Shown: piece after piece, positions 8,963 to 17,379 of the stretch | How positions within the stretch are numbered: position 1 is the first letter of the stretch | Layout: every line of letters begins with the position of its first letter | Origin: Crocinitomicaceae bacterium | GTDB taxonomy: Bacteria; Bacteroidota; Bacteroidia; Flavobacteriales_D; Crocinitomicaceae | DNA length: 64,000 bases | Assembly: GCA_024639405.1 (NCBI GenBank) | Contig: JAHEIL010000045.1 | Location: 186,001-250,000 of the forward strand | Reading direction: 5' to 3' | Position numbers and translations under genes: made by a program | The notes under the pieces: generated by a model | Told to the model about the DNA's origin: nothing | Seen by the model: the letters and a program-made list of their open reading frames with translations, nothing else | Databases searched by the model: none

Positions 8963-9687
8963 ACGCTACCCTTGTATTGATAAGTTTGATGTTGTCGGTC
9001 GTTTTAGGCGGATTTTTTGTAACGTATTTACACAAAACAAATAAAGCACAAATTATAAAGTTACTATTAGCTTTTAGTGGTGGTTTTCTTTTAGCGATTG
9101 CATTCACGCATTTTATTCCTGAATTATACCATGACAGTACTTCGTCGATTGGATTTTACATATTAATTGGATTTTTAATTCAATTATTAATGGAATTCTT
9201 TTCAGGTGGAATTGAACACGGTCATGTGCACGTTCACAAAGGACAAGCAATGCCTTGGGGCTTATTTATTTCATTATCTGTTCATTCTATCATTGAAGGG
9301 ATTCCTCTTGGAAATCAATTGATTGGACATGAAATAGCACACCATCACGAACAAGGAAATTCGTTATTATTAGGGATCTTATTCCATCAATTACCGGTTG
9401 CAATCGCTTTAATGACTTTGTTAATTAATACACGATTATCGTTGGTAAAAGCATGGATTGTCTTGTTACTATTCGGAATTATGACGCCACTTGGAGTTGT
9501 CATAGGTTTGTTAACGATTCCAGGTGCATTTGGCTTAGATTATCCAATTGTATTAGCCATAGTTGTTGGAATGTTTTTACATATTTCTACTACAATTATT
9601 TTTGAAACTTCAGAAAATCATAAATTTAATTTATTAAAACTAGCTTCCATAATGGTAGGATGTTCGTTGGCATTTTTGATGAACTAG
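8959..9687 (+). CDS. ZIP-family divalent metal transporter
   Basis: The product is 242 aa with about eight membrane segments. Hallmarks are HSIIEGIPLG in TM4 (His109, Glu113) and FHQLP in TM5 (His143), which form the metal site in ZIP proteins, plus a His-rich cytoplasmic loop (HGHVHVH at ~87-93) and a second His cluster at ~124-130. The family moves Zn2+, Fe2+ or Mn2+ across the inner membrane towards the cytosol. The start overlaps the methyltransferase stop (ATGA), so it depends on that promoter. The metal is not determined by sequence. Confidence 0.88.
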   Translation: MNATLVLISLMLSVVLGGFFVTYLHKTNKAQIIKLLLAFSGGFLLAIAFTHFIPELYHDSTSSIGFYILIGFLIQLLMEFFSGGIEHGHVHVHKGQAMPWGLFISLSVHSIIEGIPLGNQLIGHEIAHHHEQGNSLLLGILFHQLPVAIALMTLLINTRLSLVKAWIVLLLFGIMTPLGVVIGLLTIPGAFGLDYPIVLAIVVGMFLHISTTIIFETSENHKFNLLKLASIMVGCSLAFLMN

Positions 9688-9862
9688 TTAGGGTTTTGAG
9701 TTATAAGTTTTGGGTTTTGGGTTTTTAGTAAAGATCTCATCTGAATAATAATCTAGTCATTTAGTCCTAAAATCTTTAAATCCTTTTGTCTTTTTTTAGA
9801 TTTCAACAGAATCACGATTAAGTCTTGTAGTCCTAAAGTTCTGCCTCTTAACGTCCTAAAGT
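9688..9862. repeat. Non-coding spacer with degenerate short direct repeats
   Basis: The spacer begins with three GGGTTTT units (around 9690, 9711 and 9718) and then holds GTCCTAAA at 9764-9771, 9830-9837 and 9853-9860, with related TTTAAATCC/AAGTCTT fragments. No ORF or hairpin terminator is evident. It separates the ZIP gene from the convergent end of the polysaccharide locus. Low-complexity spacers of this look occur in flavobacterial genomes. I assign no function. Confidence 0.5.
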
Positions 9863-10450
9863 CTATCTAAAAATTCTTCTAAACGTAGCCCATATAATCT
9901 TTAAGTCCTGAAAAACGGTTGGATTTTCACTGTACTTTTTATTCAACTGAATTTTTGCAGGCATGATTTCCTCTATGTATGTCTTTTGAGGATCTGACGA
10001 GCGACCTAATAATTCATTTTCCTCAAAGTATTCTAACGAAGCAAGATCTGTAATTCCTGGACGAACGTTTAATATTTCTCGTTGTTCAACGGTATATAGC
10101 TCAACGTATTCTTTTACTTCTGGCCGAGGACCAACAACACTCATTTCACCTTTTAACACGTTTAAAAACTGAGGAAATTCATCTAATTTGAATTTTCTTA
10201 AAAAATAACCAATTGTGGTAATTCTAGGGTCACGCATGCCAACCGTTAATTTCCCTGCGGATTCAGCATTCTTACGCATCGTTCGAAACTTGTAAATCCA
10301 AAATTCTTTTCCGTAACGACCAACACGTTGTTGTAAGTAAAAAACACCGCCTTTTGATTCAAGAACAATGAAAAGAGCTATAATCAAACCAAACGGCAGA
10401 AAAAGCAGTAAAATGATGCAACTGAAAACTATGTCAAGAATTCTTTTCAT
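9863..10450 (-). CDS. Bacterial sugar transferase (initiating phospho-sugar transferase)
   Basis: The product is 195 aa, the short PglC-like form lacking the multi-pass N-terminal domain of WbaP. An N-terminal membrane segment (residues ~8-30) is followed by the conserved core: QQRVGRYGKEFWIYKFRTM, then KLDEFPQFLNVLKGEMSVVGPRPE, then RPGITDLASL. Such enzymes transfer a sugar-1-phosphate from UDP-sugar to undecaprenyl phosphate, the first step of surface-glycan synthesis at the inner membrane. It is the last gene of the locus and overlaps the aminotransferase stop by 4 bp (ATGA). Pairing with an aminotransferase suggests an amino-sugar substrate such as a bacillosamine-type sugar, which is inference. 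Confidence 0.92.
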   Translation of the reverse strand: MKRILDIVFSCIILLLFLPFGLIIALFIVLESKGGVFYLQQRVGRYGKEFWIYKFRTMRKNAESAGKLTVGMRDPRITTIGYFLRKFKLDEFPQFLNVLKGEMSVVGPRPEVKEYVELYTVEQREILNVRPGITDLASLEYFEENELLGRSSDPQKTYIEEIMPAKIQLNKKYSENPTVFQDLKIIWATFRRIFR

Positions 10451-11661
10451 TTTTTCAACACAGTTGAAACTCCTTTTACGACTGCCTCAATAACTGTTTG
10501 CACTTGTTCATCGCTTAAATTAAAATAAACAGGTAACGAGATTTCATTGTGGTATTTATTCCAAGTTTCAGGAAAATCATCCATCTTATACCCTCTTTTT
10601 TTGTAGGCCGTTAAGGTTGGTAAAGGAAGAAAATGAACATTCACAGAAACATCTTGATCAAAAATTACCTGCATAATTGCATCGCGCTGCGCTTCAGTAA
10701 TTCCAGCAATTCTTAACTGATATAAATGAAAACTAGTAACTTTTGAATCTGTTGTATGTTTAGGGATAATGGCCCAATCGTATGCAGCAAAAGCAGTATC
10801 GTAAAGGTTGAAAATTTGTTTCCTACGATCGAGGTTTTCTTGGTAACGATTTAATTCCACTAAGCCAATAGCAGCTTGCAAATCAGTCATGTTACATTTA
10901 TAGCCTGGTTCTTCAACATCGTAGCGCCAATTTCCTTTTTGTGTTTTTGCTAATGCATCTTTATTCTGACCGTGTAAAATCATCGTGCAAAATGCGGTAT
11001 AAATAGCTTCGTGGTCAAATGAATCGGGTAAATTGAAACAAACAGCACCGCCTTCAGCAGTAGTAAGATTTTTAACCGCATGAAATGAAAACGTAGTGAT
11101 ATCAGCCAAAGAGCCCGTTTGTTTTCCATTCATCTTAGCACCAAAACTATGTGCAGCATCTGAGATGACCAAAATACGGTTTAAGCGATCTTGAAGGTCA
11201 TTTGAAGCCTTGAATTGTTGTTGAATTGCTGGTTCGTTTACCAACGCATTAATTAAATCGTAATCACAAGGAAAGCCCGCTAAATCAACTGCAATGATCG
11301 CTTTTGTTTTGGGTGTAATCGCTTTGCGAATAGCTTCAACAGAAATATTGAAATCATCCGAATTGATATCAACCATTACAGGTTTTGCGCCTGCATGAAT
11401 AATCACATTGGCACTTGCACAATACGTGTATGCAGGCAAAATCACTTCGTCTCCCTCACCAATTCCCCACCAAGCCAAAAACACTTGCATGCCCATTGTC
11501 CAAGAATTAACCGCTACTGTTGTTTTACATTGGCAGTATTCAGTTATTCTTTTCTCAAATAATTTTGTTCTTGGTCCTGTAGTAATCCAACCACTTTGTA
11601 ATGCAGCAGTTACTTCATCAATTACTTTTTGGTCAATACGTGGGGGTGAAAAAGGAATCAT
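10447..11661 (-). CDS. DegT/DnrJ/EryC1/StrS-family PLP-dependent sugar aminotransferase
   Basis: The product is 404 aa. The fold-type I aminotransferase core is plain: SGWITTGPRTKLFE near the N-terminus, DEVILPAYTYCASANVI, ISDAAHSFGA (Asp168 contacts the PLP nitrogen) and SFHAVKNLTTAEGG with the Schiff-base Lys197. Family members aminate keto-sugar nucleotides to give 4-amino-4-deoxy sugars. The usual keto-sugar dehydratase is not present in this window. The gene overlaps the initiating transferase by 4 bp and lies 43 bp downstream of a glycosyltransferase. Confidence 0.92.
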   Translation of the reverse strand: MIPFSPPRIDQKVIDEVTAALQSGWITTGPRTKLFEKRITEYCQCKTTVAVNSWTMGMQVFLAWWGIGEGDEVILPAYTYCASANVIIHAGAKPVMVDINSDDFNISVEAIRKAITPKTKAIIAVDLAGFPCDYDLINALVNEPAIQQQFKASNDLQDRLNRILVISDAAHSFGAKMNGKQTGSLADITTFSFHAVKNLTTAEGGAVCFNLPDSFDHEAIYTAFCTMILHGQNKDALAKTQKGNWRYDVEEPGYKCNMTDLQAAIGLVELNRYQENLDRRKQIFNLYDTAFAAYDWAIIPKHTTDSKVTSFHLYQLRIAGITEAQRDAIMQVIFDQDVSVNVHFLPLPTLTAYKKRGYKMDDFPETWNKYHNEISLPVYFNLSDEQVQTVIEAVVKGVSTVLKK

Positions 11662-11704
11662 CTAATCTATTTTTTTAAAAAAATCTGTTTCGAAGTTACT
11701 AATT

Positions 11705-12916
11705 TTAGAGCTGTTGAATAAAATCTTGGGCAATTTTGTTTCGATTAAAATTTTCAATTACATATTCACGACCCATTTTACCCATTTTAATTATTTGCGC
11801 CTTGTCTTGAGCAAATTCCACCAGTTTTTCTGCTAAACTTACTTCATTTTCTGGTTCAAAGTAGAAACCTGCTTTTGCTTTATCAATAAAATGTGCTTTT
11901 GCTTCACCATTTACTCCGAGCAATAGTGGTTTTTCCATTGCCAATGCTTCAAATATTTTAGAAGGAATTGCTCCTTGAAACAAATCCAATTTTCTCAATG
12001 GAACCAGTGCAACGTCTACTTCTTTTAAAACAAATGGCATTTCGGACTTTGAAACAGGAGGTAGAAAATGTACATTTTCCAATTGTAACGATTCCTTCAA
12101 TTTTAACAATTCTTCTTTTTCTGGCCCCGCTCCTTGCAAAATTATCTGAATAGAAGTATTGCTTTCTACAATCTTAGCCGCTTTTAATACCGTTTGAAGT
12201 CCTTGAGCATGTCCTAAAATTCCACCATAAAAAAACAAGGTGTCTTCGATTTTAAAACCGTTTTTAATTCGAAAATCGTTTTTTGAATACAATTCAGGGT
12301 TATAAAAATCTACATCGACTCCATTGGGCAACCAATAAACTTTTTTATTTGGAAATCTAAATTTAATATTGTCAACAATTCCTTGCGTTTGACCTGTTAT
12401 AAGATGTGCTTTTCGGTAACATTTTGCTTCGAGATTATAAGCGAATTTTAATAGTGTTTTATTTGAAACAATAGCTAATTTTTCTGCGCTTTCTGGCCAT
12501 AAATCCGAAACGTTAAAAATCAGTTTTGCTTTTAATTTTTTGGATAATGCCATCGCAGAATATCCTAAAAACAACGGTGGTGATTCTACTAATAAATAGT
12601 CGTAATTCTTTAATTTTCTACCTCTCCAATATGATGTAAACACAAAACTGAAATAGTTTAAAAGCCGTTTTAATATTCCTTTAGATTTTGAAACAAAAAT
12701 TCTAGCTCTAAAAACTTGAACCCCGTCAATTATTTCCTCTTTGATAGATCCATTTTTATATCCCTCAAACAATTCCATTTTTGGATAGTTAGGCATAGCA
12801 GTTAAAACTTCTACATCAATACTATTCGCTTTTAACCGAACAGCTAATTCATGTAAGCGATTTTGAGGCGCTCCAATTTCTGGTGGATAATATTGTGTAA
12901 GTATTAAAAGTTTCAT
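11705..12916 (-). CDS. Glycosyltransferase family 4 (WbuB-like)
   Basis: The product is 403 aa with a GT-B fold. The N-terminus MKLLILTQYYPPEIGAPQNR matches the WbuB-like subgroup. The C-terminal donor domain contains LFFYGGILGHAQGLQTVL and the SKIFEALAMEKPLLLG segment with the family E-x7-E-type region. It should add a sugar from a nucleotide donor to the lipid-linked repeat unit on the cytoplasmic face. The start overlaps the stop of the polymerase gene by 4 bp (ATGA). Donor and linkage cannot be assigned. Confidence 0.9.
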   Translation of the reverse strand: MKLLILTQYYPPEIGAPQNRLHELAVRLKANSIDVEVLTAMPNYPKMELFEGYKNGSIKEEIIDGVQVFRARIFVSKSKGILKRLLNYFSFVFTSYWRGRKLKNYDYLLVESPPLFLGYSAMALSKKLKAKLIFNVSDLWPESAEKLAIVSNKTLLKFAYNLEAKCYRKAHLITGQTQGIVDNIKFRFPNKKVYWLPNGVDVDFYNPELYSKNDFRIKNGFKIEDTLFFYGGILGHAQGLQTVLKAAKIVESNTSIQIILQGAGPEKEELLKLKESLQLENVHFLPPVSKSEMPFVLKEVDVALVPLRKLDLFQGAIPSKIFEALAMEKPLLLGVNGEAKAHFIDKAKAGFYFEPENEVSLAEKLVEFAQDKAQIIKMGKMGREYVIENFNRNKIAQDFIQQL

Positions 12917-14163
12917 GCTATTTGTTCTTTTTTAGTACTAGTAAAATGAGCACCGAACACAACTAAAACACACATCCAAAAGGTATAAAAAATAATACCA
13001 CTTTGTCGTTGTAACATCGATTCAAACAACATATTAAATGCTAAGTTCAGCACAACAAATAACAATAAATAGTTGCGTTGTTTCCATGCTAAATTTGCTG
13101 CTTTAAACAATAGCAATAGCAAAACAGCTAATCCGATTAGTCCAATTTCAATGCCTGATTGTAAATATTGATTGTGCGGATTGTAGTACTTTTTAGCTAA
13201 CTTATATTGTTTTAGTTTTGTTAGTTTGGCGTACAAATAATCATCGACATTAGCTGTTCCAACACCCAATGGATGTTCTATTAATACCTGGGTTGAAATC
13301 GTCCACATAATCAAACGTACTGCCGAACCTTTTTCAGCATTCGCTGGATCTTTTAAAAATGTTGATGGATCATTGACAAATGTAATTGTGAAATTTTTGG
13401 CGTCATCCCATTGAGATTTTAATGGTGGTGTGATCATTACCATTACATAGAATAAAACTGGACTAATAAAAGTGAAAAGAATTGTTTTTTTTCTACCAAT
13501 TTTAGTTGCTAAAAAGTAACAAAAGGCCGCTAAAAAGAATATTAGTAAAAATAGTAGCCCCGCTAAACTCATGCATGCTAAAATTGCAAAGAGCAGTAAG
13601 ATTGAAAAAGGAATCAACCAATACAACGAATAGTTTTTAGCATTTTTTTTGCGTTGATTCCAACTGATTAATAAAGCGAAAGTATAAAATACGGACGCAT
13701 AACTAGGATGATGTTGGTAAGAGAAGCGTGTTGAAACAAAACTTCCAATTTCATGTGTTTTGAAGTAATTAGAAAATGAAAAAACAAGACTTTGTAAGGC
13801 TAATAAACACACTGCAATTAAAAAACCTCGAATCGTCCATTTGAATGCCATTTTTTCTTTCGGAAGAAAAAAGAAAAATAGCGGAAGTACTAAAAAGGTC
13901 AATTTATTTTCGAAATAGCGCAAGGCGTCTGATACATGATTGGTATACAGTGCATAAAAAACATAGAAGCCATAAAAAAGAACAAACAGAAATGTTGTAA
14001 AATTGAACGTGAATTTGACTTTTTTCTTACTAATCCCAACGATAAGTAAGACAATCAGAAGTAAATAAGCCAATGCTGCTTGTTTTTGAAACAAAATGGT
14101 GATGATTGAAAAAAGCGCAAGACTGTAATCGTAAAACGCTTGATATGACGTCTTATTTCCCAT
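12913..14163 (-). CDS. O-antigen polymerase/ligase-like membrane protein (Wzy/WaaL family)
   Basis: The product is 416 aa from the ATG at 14163 (MGNKTSYQAFYDYS). A longer frame reaches a TTG at 14208 but lies inside the upstream gene and adds no family features. About 11-12 membrane segments are interrupted by a large periplasmic loop holding EHPLGVGTANVD and YYNPHNQYLQSGIEIGLIG. The HNQYLQ-x-G-x-x-G pattern is the hallmark of the Wzy_C/O-antigen ligase family. It either polymerises the repeat units or joins glycan to a lipid or protein acceptor. The N-terminus overlaps the upstream glycosyltransferase by 11 bp. Confidence 0.85.
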   Translation of the reverse strand: MGNKTSYQAFYDYSLALFSIITILFQKQAALAYLLLIVLLIVGISKKKVKFTFNFTTFLFVLFYGFYVFYALYTNHVSDALRYFENKLTFLVLPLFFFFLPKEKMAFKWTIRGFLIAVCLLALQSLVFSFSNYFKTHEIGSFVSTRFSYQHHPSYASVFYTFALLISWNQRKKNAKNYSLYWLIPFSILLLFAILACMSLAGLLFLLIFFLAAFCYFLATKIGRKKTILFTFISPVLFYVMVMITPPLKSQWDDAKNFTITFVNDPSTFLKDPANAEKGSAVRLIMWTISTQVLIEHPLGVGTANVDDYLYAKLTKLKQYKLAKKYYNPHNQYLQSGIEIGLIGLAVLLLLLFKAANLAWKQRNYLLLFVVLNLAFNMLFESMLQRQSGIIFYTFWMCVLVVFGAHFTSTKKEQIA

Positions 14164-15178
14164 GTTGTATCCTTTGATATAACTGAATAAATTGCTGTAC
14201 ACAGGCAATTCTACTCGCCCGCTCTCTAACTAACTTCTGATTATTAAGCAATGCCTCATCAAAGTTCAACTTCATCGCTTCTATGAATGGATTAATACTT
14301 GTTTTTTCAATCACTCCATTTACTTTGTCATTGATCCAAGCTTTATTAGAAGGCAAATCAGATACGATCGGAACACAACCCGCAGACATTGCTTCTAATA
14401 AACTGACGGAAGTTCCATCACTTTCTGGAATGGTAATGTAAATTGAAGAAATAGCGTAATAATGCGCATTTTCTTCTTTACCCAACCATCCAACAAATTC
14501 TACAGAATCCGTTAGATTTAAGTCTTCTACTTGTTTTTCGAGAGAAGCAGTTAATCGTCCTGTTCCACCTATAATTAATTTCCAAGTTGGGTATTCTTTC
14601 TGAAATGCATGAAAGTATGCAATGATTTGAGGAATCCGATATAATTCGTTGTGCAAACGATTCGAAAAGATGAATGCTTGTTTCTCTTTCGTTTGAATTG
14701 GGTCAATTCCGTATTGCAATAATTCATAGTGTTTGGTAGGTGCCAATTGTTTCATAGCGTCAATCATTTCAAGTGAATCAGCAGTTACTATGGTTGACCG
14801 ATTCAACGTGGTTTTCACCAAATAATGAAAGAACTTATTTTTTTTAGGGATCAACAACACATCACTTCCCCAAGCTGTAGTTAAAACTGGAATAGCAAGT
14901 TTCGAAGCTATTCTAGTTACAACAAAAGCTAAACGATTAACTTGATGAATATGAATTATTGTTGGATGAATCGCAATCAAGTAATTTTTCAAAGAAAGGT
15001 AAGCTTTAATCAATCGAAAAGGATTAAACGAACGAAAAGAAATGACTTTATTTTCAGTTACACCCTCAAAATCACATGGCTCTTCAGAAACCAAAACGCT
15101 TGTTTTCTCTTCAAAACTTAAGGCTTTTAAGAATGAAGAAACATGAATCGAATTGGAACCAACCTGTACTATTTTCAT
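14153..15178 (-). CDS. Glycosyltransferase, GT-B fold (GT1/GT4)
   Basis: The product is 341 aa. The N-terminal half has HIHQVNRLAF and LTTAWGSDVLLIP, common in family 4 acceptor domains. The donor domain has LIIGGTGRL, VEFVGWLG and PESDGTSVSLLEAMSAGCVPIVSD, which contains the E-x7-E motif. It presumably extends the surface glycan. A 76-bp gap with no clear promoter box separates it from the upstream glycosyltransferase. Its 3' end overlaps the polymerase by 11 bp. Confidence 0.88.
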   Translation of the reverse strand: MKIVQVGSNSIHVSSFLKALSFEEKTSVLVSEEPCDFEGVTENKVISFRSFNPFRLIKAYLSLKNYLIAIHPTIIHIHQVNRLAFVVTRIASKLAIPVLTTAWGSDVLLIPKKNKFFHYLVKTTLNRSTIVTADSLEMIDAMKQLAPTKHYELLQYGIDPIQTKEKQAFIFSNRLHNELYRIPQIIAYFHAFQKEYPTWKLIIGGTGRLTASLEKQVEDLNLTDSVEFVGWLGKEENAHYYAISSIYITIPESDGTSVSLLEAMSAGCVPIVSDLPSNKAWINDKVNGVIEKTSINPFIEAMKLNFDEALLNNQKLVRERASRIACVQQFIQLYQRIQHGK

Positions 15179-15254
15179 TTTTCAGTGATACGAATTGTAA
15201 AAATACAATAAAAAAAGGAGATTTTTTGCGGGTAAAGTTGAAGTTGAGCTTCCA

Positions 15255-16478
15255 TTATTTTACAAGAATTGTTGCCATTAATTCACGCAGTTTTTCAACT
15301 TGTTTTTTTCGGTGTAAACTCAATACGTTTTCTTTGGAAGCAAATCGAATGTGGTTTAATTTCCAATCGCTATAAGATGCAATAATAGCGCTTTTAATTT
15401 GTTCAACAGAATCAAATTCAGCGATGTAACCACAATCAAAATTACGGATCAATTGTGCCGCAACATCATCTGAATCTACTAATGCTAAAACAGGTTTTTG
15501 AACGGAGATGTAATCAAACAATTTTCCAGTGAAAACACCTTTTCGATTATTTTTAGGATGTAATAAAACATTCAAATCCATTTTAGCCATTTGAGAAATA
15601 GCAATGTAATATGGAACAGGAAGATGGATATTTACTTTTGAAACTAATTTATCTGGAATTTTAAAATTATGATGTGCCCCAACTATCTCAAATTTAAAGT
15701 CAAAAGCTAAATTTTCATCTAACAATTGTTTTAATGCCTCAAAAAAATATTCAGGTTTTATTTGACCATAAAACGAACCAAAGTAACCAAATGTGAATAC
15801 TTCATTTCGATTGTCTTCTGTTATTTCTCGTTCAAATGCATGATTATATCCATTTCTGATTTCAGAAAAATGAGTAACATCTGGACACAATTTTTTAAAA
15901 TCATTAACAATCGGTTCGCTCACTGAAACAATAGCCCTTGCATATTGATTTACATCTTTTTCTATTTCTTGTAAATGTAAACGCGTATTTGAATCTATAT
16001 ATGGGTTTTTAGACATTTCATCCCGCATATCTGCGATCCAAGGAACAGTTGGATACTGTTTACAAAAATCTATTGCTATTAAATGTGCTTCCTTTGGACT
16101 AAACGAACTGATTACGATATCAAATTGTCTTTCACGATGGCATTTAATTAATTTATCAAATGTTGAAAACTGCCACTTTTTCAATGGGTTTTTAATAAAT
16201 TTCGAAAGTATAATACGAACTCCTACTTTGATTTTATGGATGTAAGCCGCATCCGTTTGATGATCTTTTAACCATTCAAATAAGGAAGATGATGGAGAAT
16301 AATGCACTTCTACTCCCTCTTTTATTGAGTGTTTCGTTGATTCAGAGCCTAAGCAAAACACATGTACTTCATCATTTTCGCTCAAATATTCCACAAAAGC
16401 TTGCATACGATTCGTTGCAACACTTTGTTGAGGTGGATACCAAGTGGTAATTAGCGCTATGCGTTTAGTTGTTTTCAA
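15255..16478 (-). CDS. Glycosyltransferase, GT-B fold; TTG start
   Basis: The product is 407 aa. The N-terminal RIALITTWYPPQQSVATNR motif is a typical GT4-like nucleotide-sugar transferase opening, so the protein must begin just before it. The only suitable start is the TTG at 16478, which overlaps the upstream gene by 14 bp. The first in-frame ATG is 24 codons later, inside the conserved core. The C-terminal domain carries FTFGYFGSFYGQIKPEYFFEAL and KLFDYISVQKPVLALVD. It presumably acts at the inner membrane on the growing glycan. Confidence 0.83.
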   Translation of the reverse strand: MKTTKRIALITTWYPPQQSVATNRMQAFVEYLSENDEVHVFCLGSESTKHSIKEGVEVHYSPSSSLFEWLKDHQTDAAYIHKIKVGVRIILSKFIKNPLKKWQFSTFDKLIKCHRERQFDIVISSFSPKEAHLIAIDFCKQYPTVPWIADMRDEMSKNPYIDSNTRLHLQEIEKDVNQYARAIVSVSEPIVNDFKKLCPDVTHFSEIRNGYNHAFEREITEDNRNEVFTFGYFGSFYGQIKPEYFFEALKQLLDENLAFDFKFEIVGAHHNFKIPDKLVSKVNIHLPVPYYIAISQMAKMDLNVLLHPKNNRKGVFTGKLFDYISVQKPVLALVDSDDVAAQLIRNFDCGYIAEFDSVEQIKSAIIASYSDWKLNHIRFASKENVLSLHRKKQVEKLRELMATILVK

Positions 16479-17379
16479 GTATTGATTTTAGTTTTAGAAG
16501 ATAGATTTTCATCAATTGTTTACGATTATAATTCACTTTAACTGTTTCAATCGTATCGAAATTTGGCGTAAAGTCTCTCCTTTTTATTTTTTCAATTGCC
16601 TGATGCATTGCTTGAATGGCTTCTTCTTCAGTTGTTGCTAGATACGTTAACTCGCTTGGCAAACTCATCAAAACTTCCGCACCAAAACCAAGTGCTTCAA
16701 TCACAGAAACAGGAAATCCATCGTGATCAGTTAATCGTAAAAAAATTGGACTTTCTTTTAATGCAGCTTGAAATTGATGAACTGGAACCCAACCTTTTAG
16801 GATAACATTTGAAGGGATGTCGATTTCAGCTTGATCCATTCCAAAAATATAAAAAGGTATTTCAGGAAATTGATTTGCCAAGCTTACAACGCGTTTGATA
16901 CCGTAAAATTCTTGCCTGTTTTGAGCAATGTAACTTATAGCAGAAAGTCCATTGTATTTACTAATAGCAGGTACAACTTCTGTAGATTTAAAATATAGAA
17001 ATTCTGTTTTTACACCCACACTTTCAACCTCATCTTTTAACCAACTAGAATCTACAAAATTCGAAGCATAATCAATGTAATCTCTTTTAATTGTTCCATT
17101 TTCAAAACGGTCCATTGCTAATAAAGCATCCGTGCCCATCCATTGCAAAACCAACTTTTTTTTCAGCTTCAAAACCGTATTTAAGCTACCACTATTATCG
17201 GTAACGCCATTGAGTGAAATGACTAAATCAGCAAATGGCAATAGGAGTATAAACTTCAACTGTGCCCATTTTGAATTATAGGTATCCAAAAACAAAAATG
17301 TTGAAGTTGGATCTTGACTTTTCAAATCCTTTGCTAAACGCTCACTAAAAAGTGGAAGGCCATTAATTAATACTCGCAT
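16465..17379 (-). CDS. Putative glycosyltransferase (GT1-like donor domain)
   Basis: The product is 304 aa. The N-terminal part is divergent. The C-terminal half has GIKRVVSLANQFPEIPFYIFGM, VILKGWVP and RLTDHDGFPVSVIEALGFGAEVLMS, resembling the nucleotide-sugar binding region of GT-B enzymes. It overlaps the flippase by 17 bp and the next glycosyltransferase by 14 bp, so it is clearly part of the same transcript. Substrate unknown. The family assignment is less secure than for its neighbours. Confidence 0.75.
   Translation of the reverse strand: MRVLINGLPLFSERLAKDLKSQDPTSTFLFLDTYNSKWAQLKFILLLPFADLVISLNGVTDNSGSLNTVLKLKKKLVLQWMGTDALLAMDRFENGTIKRDYIDYASNFVDSSWLKDEVESVGVKTEFLYFKSTEVVPAISKYNGLSAISYIAQNRQEFYGIKRVVSLANQFPEIPFYIFGMDQAEIDIPSNVILKGWVPVHQFQAALKESPIFLRLTDHDGFPVSVIEALGFGAEVLMSLPSELTYLATTEEEAIQAMHQAIEKIKRRDFTPNFDTIETVKVNYNRKQLMKIYLLKLKSILENN

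Noticed and set aside
14164-14208. TTG-started extension of the polymerase gene
   Set aside because: The extra 15 codons lie inside the upstream glycosyltransferase; the ATG at 14163 is adequate.
15076-15375. Plus-strand ORF of 99 codons spanning the 76-bp gap between two glycosyltransferases
   Set aside because: Mostly antisense to two clear genes, low-complexity translation and no family features.
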